A stretch of DNA of 64,000 nucleotides from Asticcacaulis sp. AC460 (GCF_000495795.1 NZ_AWGD01000009.1:78810-142809), one strand, 5' to 3'. Positions 1 to 10,666 are shown, counted from the stretch's first letter. The notes: generated by a model not told the origin, from the letters alone. Program-made: numbers and translations.

Positions 1-1
1 T

Positions 2-1684
2 ATGGTCGATATGCCGGTTGAACGCGAGGCGATGGAATATGATGTGGTCATCGTCGGCGGAGGTCCGGCCGGGCTGTCCGCGGCTATCCGGCTGAAACAG
101 AAGGCGCAGAAGGCCGGCATCGAGGTCACCGTCGCCGTGCTGGAAAAGGGCTCGGAAATCGGCGCCCATATCCTGTCCGGAGCCGTGTTCGACACCTCGG
201 GGCTGGCGAAACTGTTCCCGAACTGGAAGGAACTGGGCGCGCCGCTCGACACGAAGGTCAGCGAAGACAAGTTCATCTATCTCGGCCCCCAGGGCGCGCT
301 CGACATCTCCTGGCTGCCCATGCCGGGCTATATGAGCAATCATGGCTGCTATGTCGGTTCTCTGGGCAATCTGACGCGGTGGCTGGCCGAACAGGCGGAA
401 GCTCTGGGGGTCGAAGTCTATCCCGGCATGGCCTGTTCCGAAGTTCTCTATGGTGAAGAAGGCGCCGTGAAGGGCGTGGTCGCCGGTGTCGCCGGCATCG
501 GCCGCGACGGTCACCACAAGCCCGACTACGTCCCCGGCATGGACCTGCTGGCCAAATATACCTTCTTCGCCGAAGGAGCGCGCGGTTCGCTGTCGCAGCA
601 GGTCATCCGCAAGTTCGACCTCGACGCCACGGCTGATGTCCAGAAATACGGCCTCGGCATCAAGGAACTATGGAAGGTTTCGCCGTCGAAATTCAAACCC
701 GGCCTGGTCCAGCACACCCTGGGCTGGCCGCTGAATGAGAAGACCGGCGGCGGTTCGTTCATGTACCATTTCGGCGACCACTATGTCTCGATCGGCTTCG
801 TGGTCCACCTGAACTATCAGAACCCCTATCTGTCGCCCTATGATGAGTTCCAGCGCTTCAAGCACCATCCGATCATCGCCGAGGTGCTGGAAGGCGGCCA
901 GCGCGTGGCTTATGGCGCCCGCGCCATCAACGAAGGCGGCTTCCAGTCTGTGCCGAAGCTGGTCTTCCCGGGCGGCGCCCTGATCGGCTGCTCGGCCGGC
1001 TTCGTCAACGTCCCGCGCATCAAGGGCTCGCACAATGCCATCAAGAGCGGCATCCTGGCCGCAGACGCCGCCATCAAGGCCCTGACGGCCGGTGAAGCCC
1101 CGCGCACACTGGACGGCTACCAGACCGCCTATGACCATTCCGATATCAAGCGCGAGCTGAAGCTGGTCCGCAACGTCAAGCCGATCCTGACCCGGCTGGG
1201 GACGACCTTGGGCACCATCGTCGGCGGGGTCGAGATGTTCGCCACCAGCCTGCTGGGCGGCTTCAGCCTGCTCACCGGCTCGGGCACGTTGAAACACGGC
1301 AAGTCCGACGCCCAGTCGATCAAACCGGCGGCCGAATTCAAGCCGATCAAGTACCCCAAGCCTGACGGCGTCCTGTCGTTCGACAAACTGTCCTCGGTTT
1401 TTATCTCCTCGACCAACCACGAGGAGGATCAACCGGTTCACCTGGTCCTGAAGGACCCGCATATCCCGATCGACATCAACCTGGCCAAGTACGCCGAGCC
1501 GGCGCAACGCTACTGCCCGGCCGGGGTCTACGAGATTGTCGGCCAGGATGTGGGCAAGCCGCGTTTGCAGATCAACGCGCAAAACTGCGTTCACTGCAAG
1601 ACGTGCGACATAAAGGATCCGACGGGCAATATCGTCTGGACCACGCCCGAAGGCGGCGGCGGTCCGAACTATCCGAACATGTAG
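2..1684 (+). CDS. Electron transfer flavoprotein-ubiquinone oxidoreductase (ETF-QO)
   Basis: Membrane-associated FAD/4Fe-4S enzyme that passes electrons from electron transfer flavoprotein to ubiquinone, linking fatty-acid and amino-acid dehydrogenases to respiration. The 560-residue product matches the usual family length. Residues 14-22 carry the FAD-binding Rossmann motif VIVGGGPAG. The C-terminal ferredoxin-like region has the cluster ligands CPAGVYE followed by CVHCKTCDIKDP, the hallmark of this family. The ATG at position 2 is at the very edge of the window; a further in-frame ATG exists at codon 4 and another at codon 11 (MEYDVVIVG). Since the N-terminus already covers the whole FAD domain, the gene is probably complete. 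It stands alone, followed by a convergent giant gene. Confidence 0.95.
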   Translation: MVDMPVEREAMEYDVVIVGGGPAGLSAAIRLKQKAQKAGIEVTVAVLEKGSEIGAHILSGAVFDTSGLAKLFPNWKELGAPLDTKVSEDKFIYLGPQGALDISWLPMPGYMSNHGCYVGSLGNLTRWLAEQAEALGVEVYPGMACSEVLYGEEGAVKGVVAGVAGIGRDGHHKPDYVPGMDLLAKYTFFAEGARGSLSQQVIRKFDLDATADVQKYGLGIKELWKVSPSKFKPGLVQHTLGWPLNEKTGGGSFMYHFGDHYVSIGFVVHLNYQNPYLSPYDEFQRFKHHPIIAEVLEGGQRVAYGARAINEGGFQSVPKLVFPGGALIGCSAGFVNVPRIKGSHNAIKSGILAADAAIKALTAGEAPRTLDGYQTAYDHSDIKRELKLVRNVKPILTRLGTTLGTIVGGVEMFATSLLGGFSLLTGSGTLKHGKSDAQSIKPAAEFKPIKYPKPDGVLSFDKLSSVFISSTNHEEDQPVHLVLKDPHIPIDINLAKYAEPAQRYCPAGVYEIVGQDVGKPRLQINAQNCVHCKTCDIKDPTGNIVWTTPEGGGGPNYPNM

Positions 1685-1726
1685 GCGATACTGCGGAACG
1701 CCGGCGCGTTCCGCAGCGGTTCATGA

Positions 1727-4700
1727 TCACCAGACGATGTGGCTGAGCACGTCGGCCTGCACGGTGTTGAGCACCGTAATCGTATTGCCGTTGCCCAGGT
1801 TGATGACTGTATCTGCGCCGATCTGGCTGACCCAGCCGGCATTGACCGCGCCGTTCGCGAAAGCATGGATATTGATGCTGTCGTTCTGGGCGGCCGAGAA
1901 GTCGGTGATGGTATCCTTGGCCGAGTCGAGTTCGAAGAAAAACACGTCCGCCCCCAGGCCGCCGGTCAGCCGGTCGGGGCCAGCCTTGCCGTTGAGGATA
2001 TTATTGCCGTCATTGCCGACCAGTGTGTTGGCATTGGTGTTGCCGGTGGCGTTGATATTGGCCGTACCGGTGAGGACCAGGGTTTCGACGTAGCGCTGGT
2101 TCAGGGTGTAGGTCACTGTAGAGTAGATCAGGTCCTTGCCCTCGCCCCCCAGTTCGACGACGTTGTCACCGGCGTTCTGGATGTAGTAGGTGTCGTCGCC
2201 CAGTCCGCCGGCCAGGATGTTGGCGCCGCTGTTGCCGGTGATGACGTTGTTCAGCGCATTGCCGGTGCCGTTGATCGTCGCCGTACCGGTCAGGGTCAGG
2301 TTCTCGACATTTCCGCCCAGGGTCATGGCGATGGCGCTTTCAACTGTGTCGGTGCCTTCGTCAGAGTTTTCGGTCACAACATCCGAGATCGAGTGGACGA
2401 CATAGGTGTCGTTGCCGCCACCGCCGGCCAGGGTATCGATGCCTGGACCACCGTCCAGGCGGTTGTGGCCGCCGTTGCCGGTCAGCAGGTTGTTGAAGGC
2501 ATTGCCGGTGGCATTGATGTCGCCCGAACCGATCAGTGTCAGGTTTTCGAGGTTGGCTCCAAGACTCCAGCTGATGCGGGCTTCGACAAGGTCAATGCCC
2601 TCGTTGGCGTTTTCCGTCGTCACATCGCCCGCCGCGTCAACGACGTAGGTGTCATTACCGGTGCCACCGATCATGGTGTCGGCGCCGCGGCCGCCGTCGA
2701 GGCGGTCGTGTCCGGCCAGGCCGGTCAGCAGATTGATGCCGTCATTGCCGATCAGGGTATTGGCCAGGCCATTGCCCAGCGCGTCGATATTGGCGCTTCC
2801 GGTCAGCGAGAGGGTTTCGACGTAGCGGCCGGTCAGGTTGTAGCTCACGCTCGACCAGATCAGGTCGGTGCCTTCGCCATCCAGTTCGGTGACGTTATCG
2901 CCGGTGTTCTGGACGTAGTAGGTGTCGTTACCCAGCCCCCCCAGCAATAGGTTGTTCCCGCTGTTGCCGGTGATGACGTTGTTCAGCGCGTTACCGGTGC
3001 CGCGCAGGGCGGCGGTGCCGGTCAGGACCAGGTTCTCCAAATGGTCGGCCAGCCCCCAGTTGACGGCCGATTCAACCGTATCGGTACCTTCGCCGGCCTG
3101 TTCGACGACGATGTCGCCCGCGACGTTGACCACATAGGTGTCGTCGCCCTGGCCGCCGGTCAGGGTGTCGAAGCCCAGGCCGCCATCCAGCCGGTTATGG
3201 CCGGTATTGCCGTTAAGGGCGTTGGCGAGCGTATTGCCCATGGCGTCTACATTGGCGGTACCCGTCAGGGTCAGGGTTTCGATATAGCGCGCGGTCAGGC
3301 TGTAGCTGACTGACGATAGGATCAGGTCGTTGCCGTCTCCGTCGGCCTCGATCACAACATCGCCAGTGTTATCGACGACATATGTGTCGTTGCCGACGGC
3401 ACCCGTCAGGGTGTCGGCGCCGGCCCGGCCATCGATCAGGTTGGCTGCGGCCGAGCCGGTGATGCGGTTGTTCAGACTGTTTCCGATGCCCCATTCAGCA
3501 CCGGCCCCCAGCATTTCGAGATTTTCGACATAATCGCCAAGCGCATGTGTGACGAATGAACGAACCAGATCGACGCCACCGTCGTCGCCATCGCTATCCA
3601 GGTCCTCCGAGACGACGTCGCCGTCCCTGACGATATAAGTGTCGTTGCCGGCGCCGCCGAACATGATGTCGCCGCCGCCCAGGCCATCGACCACATCGTC
3701 ACCGGCGAGGGCATGAATTTCGTCGGCATCGGCCGTGCCCGTCACGGTTTCGGAGTCGGGGGTGCCCATGATGATGTCGGGGACCGACAGGATTTGAACC
3801 GTTCGTGTCACCTCGACCGTACCGCCTTGGCCATCACTCAGGGTGTAGATGATGGTCAGCACCCCATGGAAGTCTGGCTCCAGCGAAAGCGTGAAGGCGG
3901 ACTCATCCTCTCCGACCACCGTTGCATGATCGGCCGAAAGCGCTGTGACCGTCAGGCTTTCACCTTCGGGATCTGCATAGCCATAGGACAGCGGCCCCTT
4001 CCATAACGTGAAGGCTGTGTCCTCTATTCCGTCGATAAGCGTCGCCGGGGTCGTTACCAGTTCGGGCCAATCATTGACACCTGTCAGGGTAAAGGTGCGG
4101 GTCAGGCCCGGGACATCGGCCGTACCATCGCTGACCGTATAGGTAAGCGTAACGTCGCCGTTGTAATTCTCGTCCGGTGTAAACGTCCATCCGCCGTCTA
4201 TGGCGTTCAGGGTACCGTGGTCAACCGAGATGGCTGTGACGGTGAGGTCGTCGCCGTCGACATCGCTCAGCCCTTCCAGCAAGGTCGCGGCCAGGATGGT
4301 CTGGGACGTGTCTTCGGTCCCGTCGGCAACCGTGCCGGTGAGCGTGCCCGAAGGTGCATCATTGACCGGAGTCACGGTATAGCGAGCGGTGGCCTCGACC
4401 GAATGCTCGCCGTCACTGACCGTGTAGACCAGGGCGACGTCGCCATTGTAGTCGGCATCGTTCAGTTCGATGTCATATCCAGCCAACGGCGCCGACAAGA
4501 CACCACCGGACCCGGTGGCTCTGCCGATGACGTTGCCGGAGCCGTCGGTCACCGCGATCACTGTGATGCTCAGGTCGCTATCGACGTCGCTGACCACGGA
4601 CAACAGATCGTCGATGGCGACATAGGGCATGGCACCTTCGGCCACATCGGGCAGTGACAGTTCGCCGCTGAACGCCGGCGCGTCATTGACGGCCGCCAGC

Positions 4701-7700
4701 GTGAAGGTGCGGGTCAGTCCTGTGACATCGGCCGTTCCATCGCTGACCGTATAGGTAAGCGTAACGTCGCCGTTGTAATTCTCGTCCGGTGTAAACGTCC
4801 ACCCGCCGTCGATGGCGGTAAGGGTACCGTGGTCAACCGAGATGGCTGTGACGGTGAGGTCGTCGCCGTCGACATCGCTCAGCCCATCCAGCAAGGTCGC
4901 TGCCAGGATGGTCTGGGACGTGTCTTCGGTCCCGTCGGCAACCGTGCCGGTGAGCGTGCCCGAAGGTGCATCATTGACCGGAGTCACGGTATAGCGTGCT
5001 GTGGCCTCGACCGAATGCTCGCCGTCGCTGACCGTGTAGACCAGGACGACATCGCCATTGTAATTGGCATCCGCCAGTTCGATGTCATATCCAGCCAAGG
5101 GCGCCGACAAGACACCACCGGACCCGGTGGCGGTGCCGATGACGTTGCCGGAGCCATCGGTCACCGAGATCACTGTGATGCTCAGGTCGCTATCGACGTC
5201 GCTGACCACGGACAACAGATCGTCGATGGCGACATAGGGCGTGGCACCTTCGGCAACATCGGGCAGTGACAGTTCACCGCTGAACGCCGGCGCGTCATTG
5301 ACAGCCGCCAGCGTGAAGGTGCGGGTCAGACCTGTGACATCGGCCGTTCCATCGCTGACCGTATAGGTAAGCGTAACGTCGCCGTTGTAATTCTCGTCCG
5401 GTGTAATCGTCCACCCGCCGTCTATGGCGGTCAGCGTCCCGTGTTCAACCGAGATGGCTGTGACGGTGAGGTCGTCGCCGTCGACATCGCTCAGGCCTTC
5501 CAGCAAGGTCGCCGCCAGGATGGTCTGGGAGTTGTCTTCGATCCCGTCGGCAACCGTACCGGTGAGCGTACCCGAAGGCGCATCGTTGATGGGGGTAACT
5601 GTCAGGTTGACGGTGGCCGGTGCGCTGTCGACGGTTCCGTCGTTGACCACGAAGGCAAAGCTATCGCTGCCATGGTAGTCTTCGTCCGGCGTGTAGGTGA
5701 AGGTGCCATCCGAATTGAGGTTCAGCGTGCCGTGGGATGGACCGCCGCTCAAGGCATAGGAAAGCCCTGATCCTTCGATATCGCTACCAGACAGGTTCCC
5801 GTTCAACGCCCCATCTTCTGAGACGGAGAAAGTCGCGGTGGTGGCAGACGGAGCGTCGTTAACCGCGCCCAGGATGAAGGTACGCGTCTGGCCGCTTAGC
5901 GTACCGCCATTGCCGTCGCTGACCGTGAAGGTTACGGTCACCGGGCCATTGTAGTTGGCGTCCGGCGTGTAGATCCATCCACCGGTCGTGACGGCCAGGG
6001 CGCCGTGATTAATTGAAATCGCCGACACGGACAGGCTTTGACCTTCCACGTCGCTGAATCCTTCCAGCAGGGTTGCTGCCAGGATGGTCTGGGCCGTGTC
6101 TTCGGTCCCGTCAGCCACAGTGCCGTTAGGGGTACCGGACGGTGCGTCATTGACCGCTGCGAACGAAACACCCAGAGTGGCGGCAAGGCTTCCGCCATTG
6201 CCATCGCTGACTGTGTAGCTCAACGTCACCGTGCCGCTATAGTTGGCCTCCGGCGTCAGGGTGTAGGTACCGTCTCCGTTGAGAGTTACGGTACCGTGGT
6301 CGGCGGTAATGCCCGATATGGACAAGGTATCGCCGTCAACGTCGGAATAGCCTTGTTTAAGCTGAGCCAGGGTAATGATCTTGGCAATATCTTCGGTGCC
6401 GGTGACGGTCGCCTTGGCGCTGGTCAGGGTCGGATTGTCGTTGACAGCGTTAACCGTGACGGTCAGCGAGCCGCCGTTGGTGGCATTGGCCGAACCATCC
6501 CAGACTGTATAGCTGAGTGTGACCGTTCCGTTGTAATTGGCTGCCGGCGTAATGGTCCAGGTTCCAGCGCTGCCATTGTAGCTGACTGTGCCGCTGCTGG
6601 TGGTGACGATGTTGTTGCGGATGGAGAGATTGGCGCCGGTGTCCGGATCGGAATAGCCGGCCAGGAGCTGGGCGCGGGTAACGACGATCGTGCCGTCTTC
6701 GTTGATCGCAGTCAGCGTCGTCGTTGCGGACCCGCGTGGCGCATCGTTCACCGCGTTGACGTTCAGGGTGGTCGAGATAGTCTTGGTTCCACCCTGGCCG
6801 TCGCTGACGTCATAGCTGATGGTCAACAGGCCATTGGTGTCTGCGGGGCGGGTAATCGAATAGGTATTGGTGCCGGAATTGAACGAAACCGTAGCCGTGC
6901 CGCCGTCGCCGGCCGCAAAATTGCGGTTCATCAACGCGTTGCCGTTGCCTTCATTGAGCCACATGACTTGGACAGAGCCATCCGCCAGGGTAAAGGCGTA
7001 GAGATTGCTGCTGAACACATTGCTCACATCGGTCGGTATGCCAGACGGCGAGCCCAACAGGTTACCCGAGGCATCATAACGGAACAGACTGAATTGCTTG
7101 CCGTCGGTCACGCATGACGCAATGACGAAACCGCCATCTGGCAGGGCCGAGATTTCGCTCGCCACGTAGGCCAGCGACACCGATTGATTATTCAGCCAGT
7201 GCACATAGGTGTTGGCCAGCGTCGTCTCCGTGCCAACCTTTACGCCGCTGGCGTCGTAGACCTGGAACTTGCGGGCCCAGGCCGTGTTGTCGGACCAGCT
7301 CACGACATAGCCGCCGCCGGAGAGCGCCGTCATTCGGACGCCATGTTGTTGGTTTGCTGTCAGCGTATTGACCACCGTCGCGTCACCCAGAGATGTCCCC
7401 GCCGCGGTGAACCGTTGGGCGAGAACACCGTAACCGCTGCCGTCGGCGCCGTCCTGTGACCAACTCACGACAATGGTGCCGTTGGACAGTTGAACGACCT
7501 GTGAGTTAACCTGGGCATTGCCGGCGCCGGATGTCGCGGAGACTTCCGAACCGGATGGCGTTCCATCGGCATTGAAGGTGCGGAACTTGACGACGGGGTT
7601 GCCGCCGGCGATGGGGTATTGCGTCCAGGTCAGGGCGTAGCCGCCGTCACTGAGACCGGTGGCGGCAAGATACTGTTCGTGGAAAGCCGAGCTATTGGTC

Positions 7701-10333
7701 AACGCGACCTGGCTGTTCAAAACGGTGCCTGTCGCGCTGTATCGGGTGGCGTAGGCATCGAGCTGACTGGAACCCGCGGCCGTCAGTATGACGAAACTGC
7801 CGTCTGCCAGCGCAACCATCGTACCCCCGGCATTGATGGTCGCAACCAGGTTGTTAGCGGTGTCATAGATCTTGCTGACGGTGACAAAGGCCCCGCTGTA
7901 ATAGCGGTAGGACTCGACATAGTTGCCGCCGGCGAGCTTGATGCCGCTATAGACATTCGCCGTCGCCGCCGTACCCGCCGTCGGCGTCCCGCCGACATAT
8001 CCGGCAGAATAGGTCGCAGCGAAGTTCTGGACGCTCAATGTGTCGCCGTCGACATCGGTAAAGCCGTTAAGCAACTGCGCGTTTGTCACAGTGTAAGCCA
8101 CGTCCTCTGTGGCCGAGGCCAGGACGGGCGTTACGCCCACCGGCGAATCGTTGACGGAGGCCAGGGTGAAGGTGCGGGTCAGGCCTGACAGTGTGTCGGT
8201 GCCGTCGGTGACGGAATAGGTCAGGGTCACCGCGCCGTGGTAATTGGCCGCCGACGTAAAGGTCCATCCCCCAGTCGTGGCGATCAGGGTGCCATGATCC
8301 ACCGAGATGGCCGATACGGTCAGGGTCTGGCCATCGACGTCGGTCAGGCCTTCCAACAGGAGGGATTCGAGGATGAGCTGGGCCGTGTCCTCGCTGCCGT
8401 CAGCCACCACTCCGGTGGGCGTGCCCGCCGGCGCATCATTGGCGGCATTCAGGCTGAAGGTACGGGTGAATCCGGAGGTGACGTCGGTGCCGTCGGTGAC
8501 AGAATAGCTTAAGGTAACAGATCCGTTGTAGTTGTTGGTGGGCGTGAAAATCCACCCGCCGTCAGTCGTTGAAAGGGGGCCGTGATCGGCGGAAATGGCC
8601 GAGACGCTGAGGGCCTGCCCCTCTACGTCGGAGAGGCCCTGAAGCAGTGTGGTGGCCAGGATGGTTTGGGTGGTGTCTTCGACGCCGTTGGCGACCGTGC
8701 CCGTCGGGGTACCGGCCGGAGCGTCGTTTACGGCGTTGACCGCATAGGTCAGTGTGGCGGCGGTAGACTCCAGCCCGTCGGTTACTGAATAGGTAAGCGT
8801 CATGGTGCCGTTAAAATTCGCGGTCGGCGTCATCGTCCAGGTGCCGTCGCCATTATTGACCACCGTACCGCTGCTGGCGCTCAGGCCGGAGACATCCAGG
8901 GTCTCGCCATCCTGGTCGGTGAAACCCGCGACAAGCTGAGCCCGGGTCACGGAATAAGGCGAGTCCTCATTCCCGGCCGCCAGGGTGGTGGCTGTGCCGG
9001 TCAGGACCGGCTCATAGTTGGCCTGGAGATGTTTGCGATAGATTCCCTGACCGTCCCCGTCCTGGCCGGCGCTGGCCCAGGCCACGACGTAATCACCATT
9101 AACGAGGGTCGCCACGATCGGATTAACCTGCGCGCCGGACGTGGTGGTGTTGATGATGCTTTCGCTGCCCTGGGCGACGCCGGTAGCATTATATCGCTGG
9201 GCGTAGACCTCGTAGGATCCGGTGGTGTTCAGCCCGTACCAGGCGACGACGAACCCGCCGTCGCTCAGTGTCGAAATCCACGGGAAACTTTGCAAGCCCG
9301 CGGTCGTTGTATTGACGCGCGTCTCCGAACCCTGCGCGACGCCCGACGCGTTGAAGCGCTGGATGTAAATGCCGAAATCATCACCATCCTGATCGGAGCT
9401 TTCCCATACGATGACATAACCGCCGCCGGAAAGACCAATGGCCGCCGAACGGTACTGGTCTCCACTGGTGTAGGTGTTGACGCGCGTTTCGGAGCCTTGC
9501 GCCACGCCGGAGGCATTGTAGCGCTGAGCATAGATGCCAAAACCCGAGCCGTCGGTCCCGCTGGATTCCCAGGTTACGACATAGCCACCGTTACTGAGGC
9601 TGGCGGCGCCGGGATTACGCTGGTTGTTCGCGGTCGTGGTATTGACCGCCGTTTCGGCGCCCTGGGCGACACCGGAATTGTTGTAGCGTTGCGAATAGAT
9701 GCCAAAACCTGAGGCATCCGGCGATTGCCACGAAACGACATAGCCCCCGCCGCTAAGGGCAGCAACCGCCGGGAAGGATTGTTCGCCCGCCGTCGTCGTG
9801 TTGACACGCGTTTCGGTCCCCTGAGCGACGCCGGAGGCGTTGTACCGCTGCATGTAGACGCCATAGGCACCGCCGTCCTGGTTGTTGCTGTGCCAGATGA
9901 CAACGTAACTGCCGTCCGACATTCCCACTGCGGCAGGCCAGCTCTGGACATCCGCCGCCGCCGTGCTGACGTGGACTTCGCTGCCCTGGACAACGCCGGA
10001 AGCATTGTAACGCTGAGCGTAAATGCCGTAACCGTCCCCGTCCTGGCCGGCGCTTGCCCAGACGACAACGTATCCGCCGCCGGTCAGTGCGGCGATGTAC
10101 GGATAGTACTGGTCGTTGGTAGTATAGGTATTCACCCGGCTTTCGCTGCCCGCGACGTAGTCAAGCGTAGCGGCTGGGGGCGCGGAGAAGATCGAAGCCT
10201 TTACGGAGGACGACAAGAGTTGCTGCGCTGCCATGGAAGGCACCGTGACATCGTTCAGTACCGCGCGTGTCTGCGGCGTTGCGGCCAGACCATCGGTTTC
10301 GTCAGCGCCGAAACCGAACTGCGTTTTCTTCAT
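1727..10333 (-). CDS. Giant RTX-type exported protein with beta-propeller-like and cadherin-like (tandem-95) repeats
   Basis: A 2868-residue probable type I-secreted adhesin or surface protein. From the N-terminus: a short leader without a Sec signal; about residues 60-455, seven or so repeats of about 56 residues with GGGYVVVW...GIYAQRYNASG motifs, resembling propeller blades; then about 13 cadherin-like/tandem-95 repeats each ending in VNDAP-like motifs and containing NEDT and DVDGD; about residues 790-1145, a second propeller-like block lying inside one cadherin-like domain; from about residue 2190, eight serralysin-type RTX units (GGxGNDTYVV). The C-terminal FFFELDSAKDTITDF segment resembles M10-type C-terminal secretion domains. 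The start is supported by GGAG seven bases upstream of ATG. No ABC/HlyD/TolC exporter genes lie in the window. Calcium binding and type I secretion are inferred from RTX family knowledge; the ligand is unknown. Confidence 0.9.
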   Translation of the reverse strand: MKKTQFGFGADETDGLAATPQTRAVLNDVTVPSMAAQQLLSSSVKASIFSAPPAATLDYVAGSESRVNTYTTNDQYYPYIAALTGGGYVVVWASAGQDGDGYGIYAQRYNASGVVQGSEVHVSTAAADVQSWPAAVGMSDGSYVVIWHSNNQDGGAYGVYMQRYNASGVAQGTETRVNTTTAGEQSFPAVAALSGGGYVVSWQSPDASGFGIYSQRYNNSGVAQGAETAVNTTTANNQRNPGAASLSNGGYVVTWESSGTDGSGFGIYAQRYNASGVAQGSETRVNTYTSGDQYRSAAIGLSGGGYVIVWESSDQDGDDFGIYIQRFNASGVAQGSETRVNTTTAGLQSFPWISTLSDGGFVVAWYGLNTTGSYEVYAQRYNATGVAQGSESIINTTTSGAQVNPIVATLVNGDYVVAWASAGQDGDGQGIYRKHLQANYEPVLTGTATTLAAGNEDSPYSVTRAQLVAGFTDQDGETLDVSGLSASSGTVVNNGDGTWTMTPTANFNGTMTLTYSVTDGLESTAATLTYAVNAVNDAPAGTPTGTVANGVEDTTQTILATTLLQGLSDVEGQALSVSAISADHGPLSTTDGGWIFTPTNNYNGSVTLSYSVTDGTDVTSGFTRTFSLNAANDAPAGTPTGVVADGSEDTAQLILESLLLEGLTDVDGQTLTVSAISVDHGTLIATTGGWTFTSAANYHGAVTLTYSVTDGTDTLSGLTRTFTLASVNDSPVGVTPVLASATEDVAYTVTNAQLLNGFTDVDGDTLSVQNFAATYSAGYVGGTPTAGTAATANVYSGIKLAGGNYVESYRYYSGAFVTVSKIYDTANNLVATINAGGTMVALADGSFVILTAAGSSQLDAYATRYSATGTVLNSQVALTNSSAFHEQYLAATGLSDGGYALTWTQYPIAGGNPVVKFRTFNADGTPSGSEVSATSGAGNAQVNSQVVQLSNGTIVVSWSQDGADGSGYGVLAQRFTAAGTSLGDATVVNTLTANQQHGVRMTALSGGGYVVSWSDNTAWARKFQVYDASGVKVGTETTLANTYVHWLNNQSVSLAYVASEISALPDGGFVIASCVTDGKQFSLFRYDASGNLLGSPSGIPTDVSNVFSSNLYAFTLADGSVQVMWLNEGNGNALMNRNFAAGDGGTATVSFNSGTNTYSITRPADTNGLLTISYDVSDGQGGTKTISTTLNVNAVNDAPRGSATTTLTAINEDGTIVVTRAQLLAGYSDPDTGANLSIRNNIVTTSSGTVSYNGSAGTWTITPAANYNGTVTLSYTVWDGSANATNGGSLTVTVNAVNDNPTLTSAKATVTGTEDIAKIITLAQLKQGYSDVDGDTLSISGITADHGTVTLNGDGTYTLTPEANYSGTVTLSYTVSDGNGGSLAATLGVSFAAVNDAPSGTPNGTVADGTEDTAQTILAATLLEGFSDVEGQSLSVSAISINHGALAVTTGGWIYTPDANYNGPVTVTFTVSDGNGGTLSGQTRTFILGAVNDAPSATTATFSVSEDGALNGNLSGSDIEGSGLSYALSGGPSHGTLNLNSDGTFTYTPDEDYHGSDSFAFVVNDGTVDSAPATVNLTVTPINDAPSGTLTGTVADGIEDNSQTILAATLLEGLSDVDGDDLTVTAISVEHGTLTAIDGGWTITPDENYNGDVTLTYTVSDGTADVTGLTRTFTLAAVNDAPAFSGELSLPDVAEGATPYVAIDDLLSVVSDVDSDLSITVISVTDGSGNVIGTATGSGGVLSAPLAGYDIELADANYNGDVVLVYTVSDGEHSVEATARYTVTPVNDAPSGTLTGTVADGTEDTSQTILAATLLDGLSDVDGDDLTVTAISVDHGTLTAIDGGWTFTPDENYNGDVTLTYTVSDGTADVTGLTRTFTLAAVNDAPAFSGELSLPDVAEGAMPYVAIDDLLSVVSDVDSDLSITVIAVTDGSGNVIGRATGSGGVLSAPLAGYDIELNDADYNGDVALVYTVSDGEHSVEATARYTVTPVNDAPSGTLTGTVADGTEDTSQTILAATLLEGLSDVDGDDLTVTAISVDHGTLNAIDGGWTFTPDENYNGDVTLTYTVSDGTADVPGLTRTFTLTGVNDWPELVTTPATLIDGIEDTAFTLWKGPLSYGYADPEGESLTVTALSADHATVVGEDESAFTLSLEPDFHGVLTIIYTLSDGQGGTVEVTRTVQILSVPDIIMGTPDSETVTGTADADEIHALAGDDVVDGLGGGDIMFGGAGNDTYIVRDGDVVSEDLDSDGDDGGVDLVRSFVTHALGDYVENLEMLGAGAEWGIGNSLNNRITGSAAANLIDGRAGADTLTGAVGNDTYVVDNTGDVVIEADGDGNDLILSSVSYSLTARYIETLTLTGTANVDAMGNTLANALNGNTGHNRLDGGLGFDTLTGGQGDDTYVVNVAGDIVVEQAGEGTDTVESAVNWGLADHLENLVLTGTAALRGTGNALNNVITGNSGNNLLLGGLGNDTYYVQNTGDNVTELDGEGTDLIWSSVSYNLTGRYVETLSLTGSANIDALGNGLANTLIGNDGINLLTGLAGHDRLDGGRGADTMIGGTGNDTYVVDAAGDVTTENANEGIDLVEARISWSLGANLENLTLIGSGDINATGNAFNNLLTGNGGHNRLDGGPGIDTLAGGGGNDTYVVHSISDVVTENSDEGTDTVESAIAMTLGGNVENLTLTGTATINGTGNALNNVITGNSGANILAGGLGDDTYYIQNAGDNVVELGGEGKDLIYSTVTYTLNQRYVETLVLTGTANINATGNTNANTLVGNDGNNILNGKAGPDRLTGGLGADVFFFELDSAKDTITDFSAAQNDSINIHAFANGAVNAGWVSQIGADTVINLGNGNTITVLNTVQADVLSHIVW
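4071..5590. repeat. Near-identical 612-bp tandem repeat inside the RTX gene
   Basis: The segment has period 612 bp: blocks starting near 4071, 4683 and 5295 repeat almost base for base (for example the stretch at 4200-4382 recurs at 4812-4994 and largely at 5424-5600). Each full unit encodes 204 residues, that is two cadherin-like domains. There are two full copies and a partial third. Boundaries are approximate, since the unit phase is arbitrary. Confidence 0.85.
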
Positions 10334-10666
10334 CGTAGAACTCCGTCATGATTGACGGGAGCCGGAAAAGCACGTGAAGACACAGGCTGGCCCAAACGGC
10401 GCGCAGTGAATTGCGCTGCACGCGTATCGAGCGCCGAAACCTGGCTTCAACCTTCACCGCCCCCCGCGGAGGGTTAAAGACTTACGAATGCGCGGCAACT
10501 TATCCAATTACCGCAACGAGACAAGCCTTTACCCGTAGGGTTACATCTGAATTGCGTGGAACCACGCCTCAAGAGTCAGGGTAACCCACTGATAGTTGAA
10601 GGGAACTGACCGGACGGACAGGCAGCGCTGTACATTCGTACAGTCGACGCACCCAAGACGAGATAT
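10334..10666. other. Intergenic region upstream of the RTX gene
   Basis: A 333-bp gap between the minus-strand RTX gene start and the end of the minus-strand response regulator gene. It must hold the RTX promoter and its ribosome binding site (GGAG near 10341-10344). I see no convincing sigma-70 box, intrinsic terminator, repeat or RNA gene in it. Confidence 0.5.

Noticed and set aside
6038..7117. Long plus-strand frame across the giant RTX gene
   Set aside because: Several plus-strand frames with repeated glycine/alanine/valine patterns occur here because the gene itself is repetitive; none has a domain.
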